From NCBI GenBank assembly GCA_016342385.1, contig JAEINM010000075.1, positions 1 through 12,311 of the forward strand: a DNA stretch of 12,311 nt, read 5' to 3'. Below are positions 6,707 to 12,311 of this stretch, piece by piece. Source of the DNA: Spirochaetaceae bacterium. Lineage in GTDB: Bacteria > Spirochaetota > Spirochaetia > DSM-2461. The position numbers were made by a program, and so were the translations under genes. The notes beneath the pieces are model-generated. The model did no database searches. It was given only the letters and a program-made list of their open reading frames with translations, and was not told where the DNA came from. The first letter of the stretch is position 1; each line of letters starts with the position of its first letter.

Positions 6707-7549
6707 ATGTTATTAACAAATTATCACACTCATTGCGATTTTTGTGATGGTGCGGGAAAACCGGAAGATTATATCACTGAAGCCATTAGTAAAGGCTTTC
6801 ACGCTCTTGGCTTCTCTTCCCATGCACCCATATCTTTTGAAAGAGAATGGACTCTTTCCGAGAAGAGTGTTCCTGATTATCTTCAGACCATAAATTCTCT
6901 AAAAAGGGAATACGCCGATAGAATCGAGGTATATACCGGGTTGGAGATTGATTACCTTGAAGGTATCAGCGGCCCCTCATCTAAGAAATTTTCAACTCTG
7001 GGACTGGATTATACAATTGGTTCGGTGCATATGATCCCTGTGAGAGATTCTGATAGTTTTCTCCCCATTGACGGTGCAGTTGAACTTTTAAAGGAATTAC
7101 TGAAAAATACATTTGACGGCAGCTTTGAAAAACTGTCTGAAAGATATTTCGGTCTGATCCGGGATATGCTGAAAAATCATCAATTCAATATTCTCGGGCA
7201 TCTTGATTTACTGAAAAAGAGAAATACCCATAATCTCCTCTTTGATGAAAATGCCTTATGGTACAGGAATCAGGTCCTGGATACTCTTGATGTTCTGGCA
7301 GAAACAGATGTTATTCTCGAAGTCAACACCGGAGGAATTTCCCGCAAGGCCATTGATTCTGTTTATCCCTCCCCATGGATTATCAGTGAGGCGCGAAAGC
7401 GGGATATTCCCCTTATGCTCAATGCCGATGCCCATGTTCCAGAACATATTGATTATTATTATTCAGAAGCTCTGGCGATTATAAAAGAGTGCCGCTATGG
7501 GGAACTTTATTCTCTTTCCGGCGGAAAATGGATCACCAGAGAAATCTGA
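6707..7549 (+). CDS. hisJ: PHP-family histidinol-phosphatase
   Basis: A 280-residue PHP-superfamily phosphoesterase, of the size and layout of the HisJ/HisK histidinol-phosphatases that hydrolyse L-histidinol phosphate to histidinol in histidine synthesis. The trinuclear metal-site residues are visible in order: H7-x-H9 (Y-H-T-H), D14, H39 (S-S-H-A-P), E80 in G-L-E-I-D, H108 (G-S-V-H-M), H165 in G-H-L-D, and D241-A-H243. N-T-G-G (207-210) is also typical. The ATG at 6707 begins directly before the first metal motif, so it is the only sensible start, though no SD is seen. No other his gene is present; the specific substrate is therefore an assignment by family, and a related PHP phosphatase with another substrate remains possible. 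The gene ends 4 bp before the stop of the converging murD. Confidence 0.88.
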   Translation: MLLTNYHTHCDFCDGAGKPEDYITEAISKGFHALGFSSHAPISFEREWTLSEKSVPDYLQTINSLKREYADRIEVYTGLEIDYLEGISGPSSKKFSTLGLDYTIGSVHMIPVRDSDSFLPIDGAVELLKELLKNTFDGSFEKLSERYFGLIRDMLKNHQFNILGHLDLLKKRNTHNLLFDENALWYRNQVLDTLDVLAETDVILEVNTGGISRKAIDSVYPSPWIISEARKRDIPLMLNADAHVPEHIDYYYSEALAIIKECRYGELYSLSGGKWITREI

Positions 7550-7553
7550 CATG

Positions 7554-8927
7554 TTATAGTCTGAAAACCAGTTCTTTGAATCGATCGCCGCGATCAAATT
7601 CATTAAGGAACATTCCGAATGAAGTACAACCGGGAGAGAATATAATGGAATCTCCTCTTTCGGCCGATTGTACAGATTCTTCTAATGCCTCACTCAGTGT
7701 GCTGTAGGGGCCTTTCCATGGGATACAGCTTTCTTGCAGAATCAGTAGAATCTTGTCAGTCCCGCTTCCCTCAAGGAGAATAATCGATTTTGCCATGGTC
7801 AGGGGTTCTTTCAGGCATTGGAATTGCAATTCTTTATCGGTACCGCCGGTAATCAGGATTACCGGTGTAATAAAGCTTCTTATGGCTGCGGCTGTTGCTT
7901 CGGGGATTGTCGCTGCTGAATCATTATAGAAGGTGACACCGTTTTTTTCGGTAAAACGCTCCATTCTATGATTCACTCCGGAGAAACTGCTCAGGCCCTT
8001 TCTTATCTGTCCGGTTTCAATGCCGAATTTTTTCAGAATCATAGCAGCAATGAGCATATTTATTCGAAAATGCTCTCCAGGGACAGACAAATTGTCAGAA
8101 ATAAGCTCCTCTATTTTTATCCCATCCTCGCTGAAATATCCTTTTTTATCTTTAATCCATCCCCTTTTTATGCAATTATCCCGATGTGGTTCTGAAGAGT
8201 GAAAAGTATAGATCTGTCCCTTTGATTCCTTTTGGAATTCCCGTCCGAAGGAATCGTCGGCAAAAATTGAGATATCAGAGTGATCCTGATTCCTATAGAT
8301 CAGTTTTTTATCATAAACATAGTCTTCAAACCGGTCATATCGGTTCTGATGGTCATGCATAATATTGGTTATTACGGCAATTTGTGGTTTAAGCAGATCT
8401 CTTTCTCCCAGATCAGCGAGCTGCCATGATGATAGCTCGAGGATGACGGGATCATTTTTCTCAAGAGAATGGAGAAATGTAAGAGGAGATACTGTTATAT
8501 TTCCACCCAGCTTTGTCCCCGGATAGATTTTTTTCATTACATGGTATACGGCTGAAACGGTTGTTGATTTCCCTTTGCTTCCTGTTACGGCTATGATTCT
8601 GTTTTCTGAGAGCTGAAGAAAGATGGATATGTCTGTTTCTATGCGACGGGCTAATTTTAAAAAAGGAGACCCTGCAGGAACCGCTGGATTCTTAATGACC
8701 ATATCAGCACTGGAAAAATCGATTTCTCTGTGTTCTCCCAGAACAAAACGGATATTTAAATCTGATAATTTATCCACAGAAGACTGAAGTATTTCAGGGG
8801 CTCCCAGATCTGTTACAGTGACTTCTGCACCAGCTTTGGCAAAAAAACGAGCTGAAGCAATTCCTCCGCCATGAAGTCCCAGGCCCATAATCGTCACTTT
8901 TTGCCCTTTTAATGTCTCTATTTTCAT
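7554..8927 (-). CDS. murD: UDP-N-acetylmuramoyl-L-alanine--D-glutamate ligase
   Basis: MurD adds D-glutamate to UDP-MurNAc-L-Ala with ATP in cytoplasmic peptidoglycan precursor synthesis. The 457 residues show an N-terminal Rossmann-like domain (G-L-G-L-H-G-G-G, 15-22), the Mur-ligase P-loop T-G-S-K-G-K-S-T (115-122), E-L-S-S-W-Q-L (164-170), I-T-N-I-M-H-D-H-Q-N-R-Y (186-197), Y-N-D-S-A-A-T-I-P in the C-terminal domain, and the MurD hallmark S-P-G-C-T-S-F-G-M-F near the end. The frame stays open 39 codons further upstream, but that part is AT-rich, promoter-bearing and unlike MurD. The ATG at 8927 gives the usual N-terminus and has GGAG 11 nt upstream. Divergent from fecR; not in a division/cell-wall cluster here. 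Confidence 0.95.
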   Translation of the reverse strand: MKIETLKGQKVTIMGLGLHGGGIASARFFAKAGAEVTVTDLGAPEILQSSVDKLSDLNIRFVLGEHREIDFSSADMVIKNPAVPAGSPFLKLARRIETDISIFLQLSENRIIAVTGSKGKSTTVSAVYHVMKKIYPGTKLGGNITVSPLTFLHSLEKNDPVILELSSWQLADLGERDLLKPQIAVITNIMHDHQNRYDRFEDYVYDKKLIYRNQDHSDISIFADDSFGREFQKESKGQIYTFHSSEPHRDNCIKRGWIKDKKGYFSEDGIKIEELISDNLSVPGEHFRINMLIAAMILKKFGIETGQIRKGLSSFSGVNHRMERFTEKNGVTFYNDSAATIPEATAAAIRSFITPVILITGGTDKELQFQCLKEPLTMAKSIILLEGSGTDKILLILQESCIPWKGPYSTLSEALEESVQSAERGDSIIFSPGCTSFGMFLNEFDRGDRFKELVFRL

Positions 8928-8963
8928 GAAAATACTAACTCCAAACCGAAAAACCGGTAGTTT

Positions 8964-8992
8964 ATAATAAAAAATTAGCCACTTCTTTGCAA
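8964..8992 (-). promoter_or_regulatory. Candidate sigma70 promoter of murD
   Basis: On the minus strand TTGCAA (8992-8987), a 17-nt spacer and TATTAT (8969-8964). Predicted start is near 8957, about 30 nt before the murD ATG. The -35 is the same palindromic hexamer used by the opposing fecR promoter. Confidence 0.55.
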
Positions 8993-8996
8993 GAAG
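8982..8996. promoter_or_regulatory. 15-bp dyad over the shared -35, possible operator
   Basis: CTTCTT (8982-8987), TGC, AAGAAG (8991-8996): a perfect 6-bp inverted repeat whose centre contains TTGCAA, the -35 hexamer of both diverging promoters. A protein bound here would block both; it could equally be a chance consequence of the palindromic hexamer. No regulator gene is adjacent. Confidence 0.4.
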
Positions 8997-9015
8997 CCTG
9001 TAATAAGGATAAAAT
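8987..9015 (+). promoter_or_regulatory. Candidate sigma70 promoter of fecR, probably leaderless
   Basis: TTGCAA (8987-8992), a 17-nt spacer and TAAAAT (9010-9015), then 6 nt to the ATG at 9022. A perfect TATAAT also lies at 8963-8968, but its -35 position holds only a poor match (TCCAAA); from there the leader would be about 47 nt and would include AAGGAT at 9005-9010 as a ribosome site 11 nt from the ATG. Confidence 0.45.
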
Positions 9016-9021
9016 TGTAAT

Positions 9022-10020
9022 ATGAAAAAGTATATTTTTAGCACATTCGCAATTTTTATTTTCCTATTGACCTCCAGTCCATATTTATTCTGTCAAAGTG
9101 GTACAGCTGTTATTGTGTATGCGGAAGGTGACGGCTTCTCTCTTGTCAGAGAAGGGCGCACTAGTTTTTATGAAGTGGATTATGATGATATCCTCGGCAT
9201 GCTGATTTATCCCGGAGACACTATTCTGACAGAAGAGGATACTTTTCTGGAAATGCAGGTGACATCAAATGCCAGCTTAATTAAAATTGCAGAAAACACG
9301 ACTTTTTCTTTTGAAAGCATTGGTAATTTCGGGGGAGGAACCCTCAATGTCGCCTATGGAAGGATTCGGGCAAAAATTAATAAACTGACAAATGATGATA
9401 AATTTGAAGTATCCGGATCCGGTACTGTCGCCGGAGTTCGCGGTACGGATTTCGGATATGATTTAACATATGGAGATGATTTGTCCCTTAGTGAAAGCAA
9501 TGAAGTGATTACCACAGTGTACTGTTTTGAAGGTTCTGTGAAAGTAGCACAGGAAAACACCGAGACCAAAGAGATCAAAGAGATTCTGATCAATGCCGAC
9601 CAGATGGTTGTAACCTCTTCAGAAAAGGAAGAAGCTCCGCTAATTGTTTATGAAATAGAAGAAGAGATTGATCAGTTCTGGGAGGAAAACAGATTTGTAT
9701 ATGAAATGGCCGAGGACTCTGTCCTTGTCGTTTCTGAAGAATATGATTCTGACGATTACTATTCAGCGAAGATATTCGGTTATAAAAGACGTATGACAAA
9801 TACGGGTAATGCCTTGTCCTTTGCCGGACTATTACTGGCTGGAGGTGGAGTGGCTGCTTACCAGCTAATGGACGATAAGAGTGTGGGTGTCGGGTTGATG
9901 ACTGTAGGTGGTGTTTCGTTTATAGCCGGTACGATTTTTCTCCTACAGAGTGCAAAACTTCCCGACCCTCCTGAAGGGTGGGTTGCCCCTCCTGTGGCAG
10001 TGGAAGAAACCGAAGAGTAG
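9022..10020 (+). CDS. Exported FecR-domain protein with C-terminal membrane hairpin
   Basis: 332 residues with an N-terminal signal (K-K then a hydrophobic core, about 4-22). A cysteine at 24 does not sit in a good lipobox, so ordinary signal peptidase cleavage is more likely. The FecR domain spans about 63-197: G-D-T-I-L-T, a G-T-L-N-V-A-Y-G-R-I-R-A-K strand, V-A-G-V-R-G-T-D-F (137-144) and F-E-G-S-V-K-V, the family signature. An acidic linker follows (about 200-250), then two hydrophobic glycine-rich segments (about 264-282 and 287-309) and a short P-rich acidic tail. Classical FecR proteins are anti-sigma regulators next to an ECF sigma gene, but none is present and no N-terminal anti-sigma domain is visible. 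This resembles the orphan periplasmic FecR-domain proteins of spirochaetes, whose role is unknown. Divergent from murD. The stop codon lies inside the palindromic repeat that follows. Confidence 0.85.
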   Translation: MKKYIFSTFAIFIFLLTSSPYLFCQSGTAVIVYAEGDGFSLVREGRTSFYEVDYDDILGMLIYPGDTILTEEDTFLEMQVTSNASLIKIAENTTFSFESIGNFGGGTLNVAYGRIRAKINKLTNDDKFEVSGSGTVAGVRGTDFGYDLTYGDDLSLSESNEVITTVYCFEGSVKVAQENTETKEIKEILINADQMVVTSSEKEEAPLIVYEIEEEIDQFWEENRFVYEMAEDSVLVVSEEYDSDDYYSAKIFGYKRRMTNTGNALSFAGLLLAGGGVAAYQLMDDKSVGVGLMTVGGVSFIAGTIFLLQSAKLPDPPEGWVAPPVAVEETEE

Positions 10021-10091
10021 AGACGTCCTATATGAACTGACCCCCAAATGTTGGAGAACATTTGGGGGTCAGTTCAATAAGGCGTCTCTAC
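10017..10091. repeat. 75-bp nested palindromic element between fecR and pgi
   Basis: Outer arms GTAGAGACG (10017-10025) and CGTCTCTAC (10083-10091) form a perfect 9-bp inverted repeat. Inside, after 8- and 7-nt unpaired flanks, is a perfect 17-bp inverted repeat (10034-10050 with 10059-10075, including GACCCCC/GGGGGTC) around an 8-nt loop. No T-run follows on either strand, so it is not a standard intrinsic terminator, though it could still stop convergent transcription or stabilise 3' ends. The long GC-rich arms in an AT-rich setting suggest a dispersed REP- or MITE-like element. Its left arm contains the fecR stop codon, so it may supply the end of that gene. Confidence 0.8.
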
Positions 10092-10099
10092 GTGGGGCG

Positions 10100-11677
10100 T
10101 CAAATTTCCAGTAGTTCCGTGAATCCCTTCAGAGCCTCATCCAGATCATCTCCACCGGCCAGTACCTGTTTAGCCAGCAATTTACCAAGCTGAACGCCTT
10201 CCTGATCGAAGGAGTTAACATTCCAGGTGAAACCCTGGAAAAGGACTTTGTTCTCAAAGTGAGCTAACAGAGCTCCCAGAGTTCTGGCTGTCAGCTGAGT
10301 CCCGTATATGAGAGACGATGGCCTTTGCCCCGGGAAATTTTTATTCTTGTTTTCATCTTCTTTTCCCTTGGCAAAAGCAACGATCTGAGCAACAAGATTG
10401 GCTTTCAGTTTCTGCTGGCTATCGGAACCTTCATACTCCAGATCAAAGGGAATTTGTGAATCTTTAAATCCTATGAACTGAAGGGGGATAATATCTGTTC
10501 CCTGGTGAAGCAGCTGATAGAAGGAATGCTGTCCGTTTGTTCCGGGTTCCCCGAAAATGACAGGTCCTGTCGAGTAGTTTACAGTTTTACCAGTTCTGTT
10601 TACACTTTTTCCGTTACTCTCCATATCCATCTGCTGAAGATGGGCTGGAAAGCGGTTTAAAGCCTGGGAATAGGGAAGAACCGCAGTCTGCCCGTAATTC
10701 ATAATATTTCTTTCATATACTCCGATCAGAGCATCGAGCATGGCGGCATTTTTTCTTATGTCCTTCTCCATAGCGGCTCTGTCGGCATCGTTGGCTCCTG
10801 CCAGGAACTGATCAAAGACTTCACTACCCAATGCCAGAGATAGAACAGCTCCACCTACAGCACTTGTAGATGAATATCGTCCACCTATGAAATCGTCCAT
10901 GTAGAAAGAATCGAGATACTCATCTGATCCGGCTAGGGGACTTGTCTCACTAGTTACAGCAATCATATGCAATGCGGGATTAAATCCTTTTATATGGGCC
11001 TTTTTTGTTTTTTCAAGAACAAAATTTTTGTTGGCCAGTGTTTCCTGAGTTGTTCCGCTTTTTGAGACGAGGATGAAAAGAGATGTCTCCATATTGATTT
11101 TCCCGAGTACCGCATTCGCATCATCGGGATCCACATTTGATATAAAATACGCATCCATTTTGGTTTCATAGATGTTTTCCAGCGCAAGATACATAGCTCT
11201 GGGACCGAGATCGGAGCCTCCGATTCCTATTTGAACAACTGTATCAAATTTCTTTCCTGTTGATCCTTTGATTTCTCCACTGTGTATCTGTGCTGAAAAC
11301 TCTCTTATTCTATTCTGCTGGTCCACATAGAAATCTCTCAGATTTTTATTTTCAAAAATAACATCACTGCCGAGTTGGCCTCTGGTCAGATGATGAAGAA
11401 CTTTTCGGTTCTCACCCGTGTTGATAAACTCACCATTTAAAACTTCCCTATATTTTGAAGAAAGCTGCTGTTCATCGGCTATTTTCTGTAAAACATCTAT
11501 TATGTTTTCATTAACAGCTTTTGCTGCATAATTGTAGATAAGACCACCACCGACCGGTACAGAGTAATTTCTGATCCTTTCTCTGGTCAGGACATCTTTC
11601 AGTATAACTTCTTCCGTTTGTTCTTTCAGTTCTTTGTATGAGGAAAGAGTGTCAAGATTTTTATATTTTATAGACAT
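10100..11677 (-). CDS. pgi: Glucose-6-phosphate isomerase
   Basis: Pgi interconverts glucose 6-phosphate and fructose 6-phosphate in cytoplasmic glycolysis and gluconeogenesis. The 525 residues carry G-I-G-G-S-D-L-G-P-R (151-160), S-K-S-G-T-T-Q-E-T (205-213, phosphate loop), the PGI signature D-D-F-I-G-G-R-Y-S-S-T-S-A-V-G (261-275), E353 in M-E-S-N-G-K-S, H384 in G-Q-H-S-F, and K499 in E-G-V-Q-L-G-K, which correspond to the catalytic Glu, His and Lys of the family. The ATG at 11677 has AAGGAG (plus-strand CTCCTT, 11686-11691) 8 nt upstream. It is monocistronic by layout, with its own promoter and a leader of about 94 nt that can fold. It converges on fecR, with the palindromic element between them. 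Confidence 0.97.
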   Translation of the reverse strand: MSIKYKNLDTLSSYKELKEQTEEVILKDVLTRERIRNYSVPVGGGLIYNYAAKAVNENIIDVLQKIADEQQLSSKYREVLNGEFINTGENRKVLHHLTRGQLGSDVIFENKNLRDFYVDQQNRIREFSAQIHSGEIKGSTGKKFDTVVQIGIGGSDLGPRAMYLALENIYETKMDAYFISNVDPDDANAVLGKINMETSLFILVSKSGTTQETLANKNFVLEKTKKAHIKGFNPALHMIAVTSETSPLAGSDEYLDSFYMDDFIGGRYSSTSAVGGAVLSLALGSEVFDQFLAGANDADRAAMEKDIRKNAAMLDALIGVYERNIMNYGQTAVLPYSQALNRFPAHLQQMDMESNGKSVNRTGKTVNYSTGPVIFGEPGTNGQHSFYQLLHQGTDIIPLQFIGFKDSQIPFDLEYEGSDSQQKLKANLVAQIVAFAKGKEDENKNKNFPGQRPSSLIYGTQLTARTLGALLAHFENKVLFQGFTWNVNSFDQEGVQLGKLLAKQVLAGGDDLDEALKGFTELLEI

Positions 11678-11700
11678 TTCTATAACTCCTTAGTTCGCTT

Positions 11701-11747
11701 AGACGAGCAGTAAACTTGATTACGACCCCTATGGCAATCGGTCGTCT
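11701..11747 (-). promoter_or_regulatory. pgi leader with two mutually exclusive hairpins
   Basis: In the transcript direction the leader contains AGACGACC (11747-11740), then GGTCGT (11727-11722), then TCGTCT (11706-11701), the last ending 9 nt before the AAGGAG site. The first element can pair with either of the other two (6 bp each) but not both. This could be a translational switch near the ribosome site or chance. No known riboswitch class is recognised. Confidence 0.3.
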
Positions 11748-11777
11748 GTATATTCTACAGAAGTTTCTCTCCTCTGA

Positions 11778-11806
11778 ATCTTATTAAAAGTTCAGGGCTT
11801 GATCAA
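11778..11806 (-). promoter_or_regulatory. Candidate sigma70 promoter of pgi
   Basis: On the minus strand TTGATC (11806-11801), a 17-nt spacer and TAAGAT (11783-11778). Predicted start is near 11771, about 94 nt before the ATG. It lies shortly after the stop of the upstream gene, so pgi is probably transcribed on its own. Confidence 0.5.
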
Positions 11807-11830
11807 TAGAGCTTTTACTTTTTAGAAATG

Positions 11831-12311
11831 TTATTCATTCAACATGCGGTTTATTTCAATAAATTCTTTCTCCGTACCATCAAAATCATAAGTTGATTTT
11901 ATGTCGTGCATGGGAATTACCTTGAATTTCCCTTTAAAAAAAGCGCTGCATATAGCTTCACATTGTGTGATGGCGAGGTTTTTTTTAACAAAATAGCGGT
12001 TGTAGATTCTGGGAAATCCCACTTCCCGGCAGACTCTGAAAATTCTCAATTGCGTTTTGGGATTAATAGCTTTTCTAAGACTGTAGATAACATTTACCAT
12101 ATTGACATCTAATTTATAGGGGTTGGCCAATATCAGAGAAGACAGTCGGAATCCGTTACGGCCGAAGCGGTCCTTTTTTTCAGGGATGAATGTCTCCGTA
12201 TCATTTATCAGTAAAAGAGGAGGTCTTCCCAGTATGTCTTTTATCGGATTGGTATAGATTGCCGGAAGAAAAATGGCCATAGTATCCAGCATGGGTTTAC
12301 AATGTGCAACA
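11831..12311 (-). CDS. Probable MobA-like nucleotidyltransferase, C-terminal part
   Basis: The frame is open from the window edge to TAA at 11831-11833, giving 159 visible residues with the N-terminus missing; the internal ATG at 12292 is not taken as the start. The visible part has no signal peptide or membrane segment. The pattern of K-D-R-F-G-R-N-G-F-R-L-S-S-L-I-L-A-N-P, a V-x-x-V-I-Y-S-L-R-K-x-x-N-P segment and a final I-P-M-H-D-I...D-F-D-G-T-E-K-E-F-I-E-I-N-R-M-L resembles the C-terminal half of MobA-like NTP transferases, where a D-(I/F)-D-x-x-x-D/E segment near the end contributes to metal binding. The nucleotide-binding glycine loop would be in the missing part, so this is a tentative family call. 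Substrate unknown. Confidence 0.5.
   Translation of the reverse strand, partial: VAHCKPMLDTMAIFLPAIYTNPIKDILGRPPLLLINDTETFIPEKKDRFGRNGFRLSSLILANPYKLDVNMVNVIYSLRKAINPKTQLRIFRVCREVGFPRIYNRYFVKKNLAITQCEAICSAFFKGKFKVIPMHDIKSTYDFDGTEKEFIEINRMLNE

Noticed and set aside
8928..9044. 39-codon N-terminal extension of murD in the same frame
   Set aside because: It is hydrophobic, AT-rich low-quality coding sequence overlapping the fecR start and both promoters. The ATG at 8927 gives the normal MurD N-terminus and has GGAG upstream.
10034..10075. Simple Rho-independent terminator for fecR or pgi
   Set aside because: The stem is strong but neither side is followed by a T-run, and an outer inverted repeat encloses it. 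It is better described as a palindromic repeat.
11747..11830. Additional small gene or tRNA between the nucleotidyltransferase gene and pgi
   Set aside because: No open frame with a ribosome site and no cloverleaf; the stretch is accounted for by the pgi promoter and leader.

Overview
The window looks like chromosomal DNA of a free-living spirochaete or a close relative. This is an inference from the mix of proteins: a DUF4105 membrane protein, a REC-DUF3369 histidine kinase, an orphan FecR-domain protein, a pentapeptide-repeat protein and a bacterial histone, together with AT-leaning composition and very AT-rich intergenic DNA. No marker gene fixes the species. There are eleven supported protein genes (two cut by the window edges), no rRNA or tRNA, no CRISPR array and no transposase.

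Layout. 1-353 (+): the C-terminus of an M16C (PreP-like) zinc metallopeptidase, overlapping tail to tail with 334-1572 (-), a DUF4105/Lnb-like membrane protein. 1765-2283 (+): two very small genes in an AT-rich stretch, a 64-residue MshEN/GspE-N-like protein and a 62-residue histone-fold protein, closed by a textbook terminator. 2340-6591 (-): pentapeptide-repeat protein, REC-DUF3369-HisKA_2-HATPase protein and ilvD. 6707-7549 (+): PHP-type histidinol-phosphatase, ending 4 bp from the converging murD (7554-8927, -). 9022-10020 (+): FecR-domain protein with a C-terminal membrane hairpin, divergent from murD. 10017-10091: a nested palindromic repeat between fecR and the converging pgi (10100-11677, -). 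11831-12311 (-): the C-terminal part of a probable MobA-like nucleotidyltransferase.

How the genes relate. Most are separate housekeeping functions rather than one pathway: branched-chain amino acids (ilvD), histidine (PHP phosphatase), peptidoglycan (murD), central carbon (pgi), envelope (DUF4105, FecR) and signalling (kinase, possible c-di-GMP binder). The most noteworthy item is the histone-fold gene, which carries the R-K-T...D DNA-binding signature at archaeal spacing. Its upstream neighbour has one perfect copy of the 24-residue MshEN c-di-GMP-binding motif.

Expression signals fall into two classes. The two small genes, the pentapeptide gene, ilvD and pgi have clear Shine-Dalgarno sites. 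DUF4105, the kinase, the PHP phosphatase and fecR have weak or no SD, and each has a -10-like box ending 6-7 nt before the start codon, suggesting leaderless mRNAs. The murD and fecR promoters appear to share one palindromic -35 hexamer inside a dyad. All promoter calls were made by eye.
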